Of a stretch of 64,000 nt of DNA, positions 56,961-64,000 are shown piece after piece. The notes under the pieces were generated by a model, which saw only the letters and a list, made by a program, of their open reading frames with translations, made no database searches and was not told where the DNA came from. Position numbers and translations under genes: made by a program. The stretch is taken from assembly GCA_900472925.1 (NCBI GenBank), contig UCJU01000005.1:79270-143269 (forward strand), given 5' to 3'. This stretch comes from Hyphomicrobiales bacterium. Lineage in GTDB: Bacteria; Pseudomonadota; Alphaproteobacteria; Rhizobiales; Rhizobiaceae. The number at the start of each line of letters is the position of its first letter. The first letter of the stretch is position 1.

Positions 56961-58235
56961 ATGCAGATGGATAAACAACAAGCAGAATCGGCCAAATCGA
57001 CAAGCCGTTCCTCTTGGGGCAAACCTGAAAAATTGCTTCCTGAAATAATGAACGATGTCGAGCGCCTGCTTGGTGGGCGAACGCGTGATGTTCGTCTGGA
57101 CGGCAGACTCGCTCATCTTTTCCGTGACCGCTCCTGGAGGCAGACCGCGAAGACCGTTCGGGCCTGGATGCTTTGGGTTATATTCCTTGACTTTCTGACG
57201 TTGGGTGTCGACGCCTTCCTCTTGCCCATGCAAACATTGGAACGAATGCTGCTTCCTGCCGCCCTTCTTCCGCCAGCCGCTCTTGTTGCTGCCTTGGCGT
57301 TTCACAGGCCGTACCCTGTATGGCTCCAGGGCACAGTACTCGTCAGCAGTATGTTTCTGATTCTGCTGTCAGTTGCTCTTGTAGGCGTGAGCGCAGGCGG
57401 GGAGTTTTATGAACGTCATTTAACGATCATGCTCTTCGTGGCGATGACCGCGATTGTTATTTTTCCCATTCCTCTCTCGTGGGCAGGAGGACTTGCGACA
57501 TCCGCACTTGGGCTCTACCTCGTGTTCCAACTGAGAAATCCCTACATTGAGCCAGGAAGCGCGCTGGCGGGTACACTGTTCTTTACAAGCGGCATGGTTG
57601 CGACACTCGTCGCTCGCCGCACCGCGACCATACTTGCGCAGAAAACATTTTTGCTGGAGTTGCGTGACCGCACCCGCGTTGCTGATCTCTCCGACGCAAA
57701 CGCACGCCTCGAAAGGCTTGCCCGAACTGATGCACTCACGGGTGTGGCAAATCGGCGTTCCATGATGGAAACGCTGCAGGACTTTTGGGATGAGGGTCTC
57801 GCGCCAAAAGACGGCGCGGCGATATTGATGTGCGATGTTGACGATTTCAAGCGCCTCAATGACACCTTCGGACATGCCGAGGGTGACCGCTGCCTGGTAA
57901 AAGTTGCGGGGATCATTCAAAGCTCCCTCAGAAATGACCTAGACCATGTCGCTCGGTTCGGAGGTGAAGAATTTCTTGTTTTCCTCCCCGGATGTGTTGG
58001 ATCGAAAGCCTGCGAGATTGCAGAGCGCATTCGAAGCCGCGTTGAGGCAGCATCGTTAGGAAACCCGACCGCTCGTGCGGCCTCGTGTGTTACACTCAGC
58101 ATTGGCGTCGCCGCTATGCCTCCAGGCGAAAGCGTAATATCAGCGGATCAACTGCAGCAAGAGGCGGACGCTAGTCTCTATATTGCCAAGAAAAAGGGCA
58201 GGAACTGTGTGGTCATCGACCACCCTGAACCTTAG
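56961..58235 (+). CDS. Membrane-bound diguanylate cyclase (GGDEF)
   Basis: A 424-residue protein. After a cytoplasmic stretch of about 65 residues come five to six hydrophobic segments (about residues 68-215), a short coiled-coil linker (ARLERLARTDALTGVANRR) and a GGDEF domain with FGGEEF intact and the metal-binding CDVDDFKRLND. It should make cyclic di-GMP. No R-x-x-D inhibitory site is obvious upstream of the GGEEF. ATG 56961 or 56967 are likely starts; the longer frame from 56913 lacks support. The membrane part resembles MASE-type sensors, and the ligand is unknown. Confidence 0.9.
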   Translation: MQMDKQQAESAKSTSRSSWGKPEKLLPEIMNDVERLLGGRTRDVRLDGRLAHLFRDRSWRQTAKTVRAWMLWVIFLDFLTLGVDAFLLPMQTLERMLLPAALLPPAALVAALAFHRPYPVWLQGTVLVSSMFLILLSVALVGVSAGGEFYERHLTIMLFVAMTAIVIFPIPLSWAGGLATSALGLYLVFQLRNPYIEPGSALAGTLFFTSGMVATLVARRTATILAQKTFLLELRDRTRVADLSDANARLERLARTDALTGVANRRSMMETLQDFWDEGLAPKDGAAILMCDVDDFKRLNDTFGHAEGDRCLVKVAGIIQSSLRNDLDHVARFGGEEFLVFLPGCVGSKACEIAERIRSRVEAASLGNPTARAASCVTLSIGVAAMPPGESVISADQLQQEADASLYIAKKKGRNCVVIDHPEP

Positions 58236-58349
58236 TAGGCACTACCCCAACGCAACATGCGTCGATGTTCATGTTACGCCTTGAAAGGATACGAACCTTT
58301 GGCCTTGTAGTTTATGCGGAAGTCAAAGCGTTTAGAAACAGTGACTTAG

Positions 58350-59234
58350 CTAGTCGTTGTAGCGCCGGTAATATTTCCGCTCCGGCAGCGTTTCAAAATC
58401 CACAGCCGGGCGCTGTTTGCCGCCCAACTTCACCCAACTTCGTTGCCGGTTCCGCACCGAAGTCAATTGCAGTCCCATGAGATGCGCGACCGCCATGGGA
58501 GAAAGTCCCTGGTCGAACAGGCGGTAGCAAATCTCTTCGCCCCTAAGGGTCAGCCGGCCATTATCATATTGGTTCGAAGGATGACGAGGGTCGGTCTCGC
58601 CACTCCCGATAATCGCAGACTGCATCTGCTTGTTTAGGTCATCGATCTGCTGCTGTCTCGCCTTCCACTGCTTCGCGATCTTCCGGCGCAGTAGCTTGAT
58701 CTCGTTTAGAAAGACCCGTTCGGCGCTACGGAATTGAAGCCCGTCGAAGCTGATTGTGCCGATATAATGGTGTGTCCTCTGCCTCTCGCCCAACAGCTTC
58801 AGGAAATGCTGTAGACGCTCTACCGCTTCGTAATCATAACGGGCGAAATTCTCAGGCAGGTATCTCCACAATCGGCGAACGGAGCGTTCCGACGTGATGT
58901 CGGCAACAAGCTCATGGACATCATGCCCGACGCTATTGCGGTAGTCGATCAGCCGCCGGATCTCCGCTTTTTCAGCGGCCGACAATGCGCCGTCGGCTTC
59001 AAGTGCATCGAGGCATTTACCGACCGGATTCTTTGTCCCCTGCGGCACGCGTTCTGCACGACCTGTATGTGCCATAAAGCCATCGGTACGCTGTATCAGA
59101 GACAGCACCCTGGCCTTGAGTTGATCGGCATAGAATAGCACCAGCACCATCTGGGCCGAGCGCAGCTTGAGCATATTCTGTTCCAGCGCAGGCAGGCGAG
59201 AACCCAGAGGATCGAGATAGCTGGGCTCGTGCAT
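58350..59234 (-). CDS. Predicted HEPN-type protein with C-terminal helix-turn-helix, last gene of the HEPN operon
   Basis: A 294-residue protein of unrecognised family. The N-terminal half is helical and contains LIDYRNSVGHDVHEL, in which Arg99, Asn100 and His104 match the R-N-x3-H signature of HEPN ribonucleases. A middle coiled-coil-like segment (about residues 170-205) leads to a C-terminal region with LTLRGEEICYRLFDQGLS followed by MAVAHLMGLQLTSVRNRQRSW, which looks like a DNA-binding helix-turn-helix. It starts 3 nt after the upstream HEPN gene stop, so it is translationally coupled. A fused DNA-binding part could make it an autoregulator. HEPN assignment is from the motif and helical context only. 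Confidence 0.6.
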   Translation of the reverse strand: MHEPSYLDPLGSRLPALEQNMLKLRSAQMVLVLFYADQLKARVLSLIQRTDGFMAHTGRAERVPQGTKNPVGKCLDALEADGALSAAEKAEIRRLIDYRNSVGHDVHELVADITSERSVRRLWRYLPENFARYDYEAVERLQHFLKLLGERQRTHHYIGTISFDGLQFRSAERVFLNEIKLLRRKIAKQWKARQQQIDDLNKQMQSAIIGSGETDPRHPSNQYDNGRLTLRGEEICYRLFDQGLSPMAVAHLMGLQLTSVRNRQRSWVKLGGKQRPAVDFETLPERKYYRRYND

Positions 59235-59237
59235 AGC

Positions 59238-60395
59238 TCAGCTCATGTGACGGCGCAAACGCATGAGAATACGGGTCGTCTCCGCCCTAAGATATAGATC
59301 ATCCTCCAGTGTGATGAATCTCGCATGCATAGTGGCAATGCGAACCGGGAAGAGTCGCTGAAGGGATTCCCGAATGTCTTCTTTCCGGCCGAATACCGTT
59401 TTGAAGACTGCTTCCCAGTTGTCGTTACGCTCGATGATGCCTTTATAATCGGTGAAATCGGCGTAGTCGATCAGCGGGAAGTCCTCCCCACCTTGCTGCA
59501 TGTCCTTCTGTTTTTTGTCCCTCCACTTATCGAGAAGATCTGCAGGCAATTGGCGTTTCATCCAGTCAGCGCCGAAATGCTCCGTCATCACCGCGACGAT
59601 GAAAGCACGGACCTCGCGCTCGAACCGTAGCAAGGTCTCATAGGCTCGCGAGTTGAGTTCGACGCCGGCATCGTCTTCAGTGACACTATCCGCTTCGGTA
59701 TCTTCCTTGACGGCGAGGCCGGCGATCTGGACCGTCTCCTGATAGGCTTCGACGCTGAAATGGGTAAGGTTCGTGTCGAAGCCCTGAGCATCATAAAGCT
59801 CAAAGCGGGCGATCGGATCAACCAGCGCCGGCACATCGAACGTGATGGTATCCCGCCAATCACCCAGTTCGATCCGCAGCGCTGCGGAAATACGCGCACT
59901 GAACGAATTCATGGAATTGGCGAGCCCGCCGATAGCCTGCAGATCGACAAAAGCGCGCGCCGAGAGCGCATGCTGCTGCATATCCAGCCACGGTGTCTTC
60001 ATGGCCTCCATGCGTGCTGTCAGCGACTCGATGCCGCCCGCCGCTTCGCGGAAGGCCTTCGAGTGTCCGGACGGATAGTCCTTAAGCAGTTTCGATAGGG
60101 CAGTGATTTCCGGAAAGATCAGCCTTTCGTTCAGCGCGCGGATCGATTCTCCCAGTTCAGCTAAACCGCTCATACGCCCCGCTGCCAGTTCGCCCAACGC
60201 ATTCTGTTTGCCCATCGCGGCGAGCGCCAACGCGCTTGTGTTGGGAATTGTCGCCATCTCTGATATCCGGGTCTGAAGATCGTCCAAACCGTGCAGCCGA
60301 GCCGCATCGCTTATCGTTTTGCCAAGAGAGCCGATACCCGCTAGGTCCTGAAGCGCACGTTGCTGTTCAAGCAGCTTTTTGATTTCGTTCGACAT
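59238..60395 (-). CDS. Swt1-type HEPN protein, middle gene of the HEPN operon
   Basis: A 385-residue protein. The N-terminal 190 residues are helical and rich in Ala/Leu with a low-complexity feel (ALALAAMGKQNALGELAAG). The C-terminal domain (about 245-380) follows the Swt1-like HEPN layout: RFEREVRAFIVAVMTEHFGADWMKRQLP, then DYADFTDYKGIIERNDNWEAVFKTVFGRKEDI, then LFPVRIATMHARFIT, where Arg352 and His357 form the R-x4-H motif. Such domains are frequent in bacterial defence proteins and act as RNases or RNA binders. It sits 16 nt after the first HEPN gene and 3 nt before the next. Confidence 0.7.
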   Translation of the reverse strand: MSNEIKKLLEQQRALQDLAGIGSLGKTISDAARLHGLDDLQTRISEMATIPNTSALALAAMGKQNALGELAAGRMSGLAELGESIRALNERLIFPEITALSKLLKDYPSGHSKAFREAAGGIESLTARMEAMKTPWLDMQQHALSARAFVDLQAIGGLANSMNSFSARISAALRIELGDWRDTITFDVPALVDPIARFELYDAQGFDTNLTHFSVEAYQETVQIAGLAVKEDTEADSVTEDDAGVELNSRAYETLLRFEREVRAFIVAVMTEHFGADWMKRQLPADLLDKWRDKKQKDMQQGGEDFPLIDYADFTDYKGIIERNDNWEAVFKTVFGRKEDIRESLQRLFPVRIATMHARFITLEDDLYLRAETTRILMRLRRHMS

Positions 60396-60411
60396 GCAGG
60401 ATTTCCCGGAT

Positions 60412-61587
60412 TCAAAGGTAGAAAGCGAACTGATCGAGCGTCAGGATCGCTTGGAGCGCCCGGATCTGCGTATAGCTGTCCGCTCCCGCCGCACCATGAC
60501 CGACCGCGTGGCGCGATGCGGTATCACCGACAGCATCCGGATCGAAATGATCGAAGGTATGGGCCTTCAGATACTCGACGAAGCTCGCCGGAAACAGCAA
60601 TGAATCTCCCGTGCCCGCGCGTTCTTCCGCTGATGCGGTCGCAAAGGCAAAAAGTGCTCTGAGCTTCGCTGCGCTCTTTCCGTGTTTGCGCCGATGCGCC
60701 GATTGCAGCACGCCTTCTATCTCGGTCAGCAGCGTCTTGAGCACAATGACGGGTTCGTTGCGCTTGAATGCGTCGATCGCCGGCCGCAGGATTTTTTCCT
60801 TATCCTGAAATGCGGGCTTTATCATCCAGCGGCTGAAGATCTTCTCGATACGTGCATCGTCGAAGGCGGCGAGGATTTTTCCCTCCAGCTCGGTCAGGTC
60901 AAATTCCGCATTGGAATAGTTTGCGATCTCCGCGAATTCGCGGCTAATGATTTCTGCGAACGGGAACCAGCCGCTTTTGGCCAGCCGCTGCATATTCAGC
61001 TCGTTTTCGACCATCTCGTAGAGGTGACGATAATAGAGCCGTCGGTGCAATGTGCCTAATTCGCGTTGTGCAGCTTCGATGTCGAGCGAATGTTCGCGGT
61101 GCAGGTCGAAGAACAGCGCAAAGCTCCATTTCGTCCGGAACAGGCAGAGTATCCGGTCCTCGTCCGTGATATCGACCTTCGGAAACCACATGCCAACGAC
61201 ATCAGTAACGTCACTATCAAAAATGAAAGCGCCGCCCTGCACCGATCGGTTTAGCATAGCGTGCATCGTGACTGCCGCCGTATCCGCCCATAGCTCTGCC
61301 GAGTTATCCGGCTTGATGACCAAAAGCAGCATATCAACCCGGTCCGGCCTGATACCAGCGCCGTTCTCATGAGCCGCGTGGATCAACACGCCGCTAATGT
61401 TCTCTGCTATTGCGTGGAACATCAATTCATCGGACGTGAGCGACATCCTGGTCCAGATTTTCGCGGTGTCTCCCCCTTTAGCGGGCGCAGCAGAAACCCC
61501 AGCCAGATTGAGTTCCTTCAACCTGATCGGTTCGCCGACATTGCCGACTAGCATTCCGGCATAGGGTTTCTCATTCACAGCATCCAC
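60412..61587 (-). CDS. Large HEPN-motif protein, first gene of the HEPN operon
   Basis: A 391-residue protein of unrecognised family. GTG 61587 is chosen because AAGGAG lies 9 nt before it; a TTG at 61653 has no site. The N-terminal 150 residues look mixed alpha/beta (VDMLLLVIKPDNSAELWADT). The middle is helical. Near the C-terminus DTASRHAVGHG places Arg359, His360 and His364 in the R-H-x3-H pattern seen in HEPN proteins of the RHxxxHG type, preceded by a helix (FVEYLKAHTFDHFDP). It heads a three-gene operon in which every product carries such a motif. A role in RNA cleavage during phage defence is inference. Confidence 0.65.
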   Translation of the reverse strand: MDAVNEKPYAGMLVGNVGEPIRLKELNLAGVSAAPAKGGDTAKIWTRMSLTSDELMFHAIAENISGVLIHAAHENGAGIRPDRVDMLLLVIKPDNSAELWADTAAVTMHAMLNRSVQGGAFIFDSDVTDVVGMWFPKVDITDEDRILCLFRTKWSFALFFDLHREHSLDIEAAQRELGTLHRRLYYRHLYEMVENELNMQRLAKSGWFPFAEIISREFAEIANYSNAEFDLTELEGKILAAFDDARIEKIFSRWMIKPAFQDKEKILRPAIDAFKRNEPVIVLKTLLTEIEGVLQSAHRRKHGKSAAKLRALFAFATASAEERAGTGDSLLFPASFVEYLKAHTFDHFDPDAVGDTASRHAVGHGAAGADSYTQIRALQAILTLDQFAFYL

Positions 61588-61836
61588 GCACACATACTCC
61601 TTACGGAATGGGCTCTCGCGTCTAACGTGCGAAAAAATATCAGAGGCCCGCAAGCAAAACCAGGACTCTGTCGCCTATTGTACAAGGAACGCCGTTGTCC
61701 CTTGCCCCTTTTTCCACCTGTCCCTATCCGCTTTGCCGACGGGCTGGTTCTTTCGTTCTTGCCTTCTCACCGTTAGGTCTCCCGCGTTTTTCGCCGATCC
61801 CTCTTCCATCAATCGTATTTGAGGTCGCGGATCGCT
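61588..61836. promoter_or_regulatory. Leader/promoter region of the HEPN operon
   Basis: About 250 bases between the DUF2513 stop and the first HEPN gene. CAAGG (61683-61687) and CCTTG (61700-61704) form an inverted repeat with a 12-nt spacer that could be an operator. No gene is seen. Confidence 0.3.
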
Positions 61837-62217
61837 CTAAAGTGCGATGCCGGTCCGCTCTTCAATTTGCTTCTTGATAAATCCCTTAGCGAGATCCTGC
61901 AGCAGGTCGAGCGTGAAGCCTCTTGCAGATAGCGCGCCCTCCTTCGTCTTTTTCCAGATTTCCGGATCTCTGACGGTCTCCAAGAAATCATGCCCTGACC
62001 AAGTCAGCCGCGTCGGCAGTATATGATCAAACGCATATTCATCGTCGGGTACGGCATCACCTTCTATTAGCCTGGCTTCCAGAAGCAATCGAAGGTGCTC
62101 AGCAACGACATGTGGTTCGTGATCCCCAGCTTCGATTTCAACATCGCCGCCATAGCCCTGGTCGAATTCCTCGATCTGTAAAAGGAGATCTCGCACCAAG
62201 TCCATGTCACGCTTCAC
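61837..62217 (-). CDS. DUF2513 family protein
   Basis: A 126-residue DUF2513 protein. The family opening MKRDMDLVRDLLLQIEE is exact, followed by HLRLLLEARLIEGDAV and RLTWSGHDFLETVRDPEIWKKTK, which suggests a winged-helix-like fold. GTG 62217 is the start, supported by GGAGG 6 nt upstream; an internal ATG would lose the conserved first residues. DUF2513 genes are common in prophages and mobile islands, and the function is unknown. It lies between the HEPN operon and the divergent NTPase, and its start overlaps that of the NTPase by 14 nt on the other strand. Confidence 0.85.
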   Translation of the reverse strand: MKRDMDLVRDLLLQIEEFDQGYGGDVEIEAGDHEPHVVAEHLRLLLEARLIEGDAVPDDEYAFDHILPTRLTWSGHDFLETVRDPEIWKKTKEGALSARGFTLDLLQDLAKGFIKKQIEERTGIAL

Positions 62218-63985
62218 AGCAGTCCTCCGAATGTTGTTGAGAAATGTGACGACTCAATTGATCGACAGCTGCAAGAAATACTACCCTAAATACATGATCA
62301 AAACACCGCTAGACAGACGCGTTTCCGTTGTGCTTGAGGGCGAAGCCGTCGAACTTCGCCTCAGCGAATTGCGTGGGATGCCCTGTCTCGTGCTTCTCGG
62401 TGAGCCTGGGATCGGAAAATCGACGGCACTTGAGTACGAGGCAAGTCAGGAAGGTGGAGAGCTTCTGACCTGCCGCGAAGCGATGAACGGAATTCCAATC
62501 GCCTCCGCCTCAACAGCCTATCTGGACGCCCTCGATGAGTATCGTGCCGGAGACAACGGTAAGGATAAGCTTCTACAACTTGCCAACACGATTACACAGA
62601 GCGGCGTCAGGCGTTGGCGACTCACCTGTCGTGCAGAGGACTGGCGGGAAGCTGCAGATATGCGCGCCATGCGCCGAGCCGCAAGCGAGCACCCAATTTC
62701 GGTCGCGTATCTCCTTCCATTGGACGATACCGAGGCAGAGATTGTCCTATCCGGCTTGGGAGAGGCCGACCCCGAGCGGTTTCTCGCAGATGCACGTGCT
62801 CGAGGAGCCGGCGCCTTCCTTGAAAACCCGTTGAGCTTGCAGCTGCTCCACTCGGTTGTGGCATCCGGCGGCGTATGGCCCAGCACGAGATTTGAACTAT
62901 TCAACCGAGCAATCTACGCACTTGCGCACGAGCATGATCCGGAACGCGTGAACGATCGGCGTGCGCCAATCGATGATATCGTCGATGCCGCGGGGCGATT
63001 ATCGTTTTATCTTCTTGCGAGCGGCGCGCGGGCGCTTTGGCGTTCAAATGCGCTTGCTGTTGGATCGCGTGCGAAGGACTTCGTTGTCGTCCAATCGCTT
63101 GCGATTGACTCCGAATTGGCAGACTTTGCGCTAGACACAGCGATATTCAGGGGAGAGGGCCAAACTTTTGAACCATCGCATAGAACGATTGCAGAGTTTC
63201 TAGCAGGACGATTTCTCGCTGAACTCGTCACCGGGAAGCCGACAGGCCCTTTATTTCCATTGGCCCGCGCCGTCGCGGTCATCACTGGTAATGATCATAA
63301 AGCGCCGAGCGAACTCCGAGGCCTTTACGCCTGGTTTACGGCCCACCTGTCGCAAAAGGGCGATGAGAAGGGTGCCCTGAGGCTGATCGAACGGGATGCC
63401 GCCACAGTCCTTGCTTATGGCGACGCCGCCGCTTTTGCCACGAATGGCCGCCGGGCGATCCTCGTCAACCTTGACCGCGACGACCCGTTTTTCCTTTCTT
63501 CACGAGATGCGATCACGGTTTTCGGAGGCCTCGCCGGTGATGACCTCGTTACCGATTTCCTTTCCATCCTCGACAGCGACGTCACAAGCCACCTCCAGCT
63601 CACCGTCCTCCAAGCTCTAGCGGATGGACCGCCATTGGCTGGGATGCAAAACAAACTGTACGAGATCGCCGTGAACCCGGCCCGGCCGCTTTGGCAACGT
63701 CAGAGAGCGGCTGAAGCTTGGGTCAAGGGAAGCTCGGACCCCAGTTCAGCGAGGCGCAGTTTGCTTGCGCAACTATCGCGAATGACCAAAAGCTATGATC
63801 AGATTTCGCTGAGAGCAGACGTACTGTCGGACATTCCCACGCATGAGTTATCTCACCAGGAGATTTCCGACCTGCTTTCGGACCTCAACGAACTGGCGCC
63901 GGCTGCCGACGGCGAGAGCGAGGAAAGCGGCAACCTCTTTCCACTTCTCTTAAAGCTGAAGAAGGCACCACGCCCGGATCTCTGA
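62204..63985 (+). CDS. NACHT/STAND-type NTPase, defence-like
   Basis: Up to 593 residues. The P-loop is LLGEPGIGKST (Walker A, Lys72 from ATG 62204) and Walker B is AYLDALDEY (residues 105-113). A sensor-like WRLTCRAEDW follows, and FEPSHRTIAEFLAGRFLAEL near residue 330 is the conserved helical block after the NTPase domain in NACHT-family STAND proteins. The C-terminal 230 residues are helical and repeat-like. The start is unresolved: ATG 62204, 62231 and 62294 are possible and none has a good ribosome site. The chain ends abruptly after KKAPRPDL just before the window edge, and the next frame stays open, so a C-terminal sensor may be missing. Phage sensing is inference. Confidence 0.7.
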   Translation: MSRFTAVLRMLLRNVTTQLIDSCKKYYPKYMIKTPLDRRVSVVLEGEAVELRLSELRGMPCLVLLGEPGIGKSTALEYEASQEGGELLTCREAMNGIPIASASTAYLDALDEYRAGDNGKDKLLQLANTITQSGVRRWRLTCRAEDWREAADMRAMRRAASEHPISVAYLLPLDDTEAEIVLSGLGEADPERFLADARARGAGAFLENPLSLQLLHSVVASGGVWPSTRFELFNRAIYALAHEHDPERVNDRRAPIDDIVDAAGRLSFYLLASGARALWRSNALAVGSRAKDFVVVQSLAIDSELADFALDTAIFRGEGQTFEPSHRTIAEFLAGRFLAELVTGKPTGPLFPLARAVAVITGNDHKAPSELRGLYAWFTAHLSQKGDEKGALRLIERDAATVLAYGDAAAFATNGRRAILVNLDRDDPFFLSSRDAITVFGGLAGDDLVTDFLSILDSDVTSHLQLTVLQALADGPPLAGMQNKLYEIAVNPARPLWQRQRAAEAWVKGSSDPSSARRSLLAQLSRMTKSYDQISLRADVLSDIPTHELSHQEISDLLSDLNELAPAADGESEESGNLFPLLLKLKKAPRPDL

Positions 63986-64000
63986 ACCGCACCGGGTTTG

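Noticed and set aside
56778..57305. 175-codon minus-strand open frame over the diguanylate cyclase start
   Set aside because: It lies opposite the clearly coding cyclase and has no family pattern or ribosome site; it is a shadow frame.

Overview
The window reads as a chromosome or large-replicon segment of an alphaproteobacterium of the order Hyphomicrobiales (Rhizobiales), most likely a Brucella/Ochrobactrum or Rhizobiaceae relative. The pointers are two DUF982 proteins, a small heat shock gene with a ROSE-like leader, a dgdA/dgdR pair, an OCH-like class C beta-lactamase and several PaoABC-type aldehyde oxidoreductases. This placement is inferred from gene content only. No rRNA, tRNA, CRISPR array, transposase or integrase was seen.

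Positions 1-31900 are a catabolic region built around three separate three-subunit molybdenum hydroxylases. Module A (6433-10486) has the order large subunit, YciI-like protein, 2Fe-2S subunit, FAD subunit, and its 2Fe-2S subunit has no export signal. Modules B (14518-18317) and C (26482-30268) have the order 2Fe-2S, FAD, large, and their 2Fe-2S subunits start with twin-arginine leaders. All three FAD subunits carry the extra cysteines of the PaoB-type 4Fe-4S site. One XdhC-type cofactor chaperone (2656-3585) is present. Interleaved are an epoxide hydrolase, an enoyl-CoA hydratase, alpha/beta hydrolases, an isocyanide-hydratase-like protein, a benzoylformate-decarboxylase-like ThDP enzyme, an FAD monooxygenase, an amine oxidase and regulators of the LysR, AraC and HxlR families. 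The likely theme is oxidation of aromatic or other aldehydes made by neighbouring enzymes. Two LysR genes are broken remnants.

Positions 31900-45300 hold small regulator/enzyme pairs (SDR with AraC, a DUF1330-like protein with TetR, dgdA with dgdR), a monooxygenase-fold protein, a class C beta-lactamase, an SGNH hydrolase, a two-component system and a lipoprotein. Positions 45700-53300 hold an S9 peptidase-MerR operon and an RND efflux operon. Positions 54000-58240 are stress and signalling genes: a frameshifted receiver protein, two DUF982 proteins, a nonsense-interrupted small gene, hsp20 with a putative RNA thermometer, and a membrane diguanylate cyclase.

The most interesting part is the right end (58350-63985). 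Three consecutive minus-strand genes of different architecture each carry a HEPN-type R-x4-H motif. Upstream lies a DUF2513 gene, and divergent from it is a NACHT/STAND-type NTPase. The composition resembles an antiphage defence island, and I do not recognise it as a described system.
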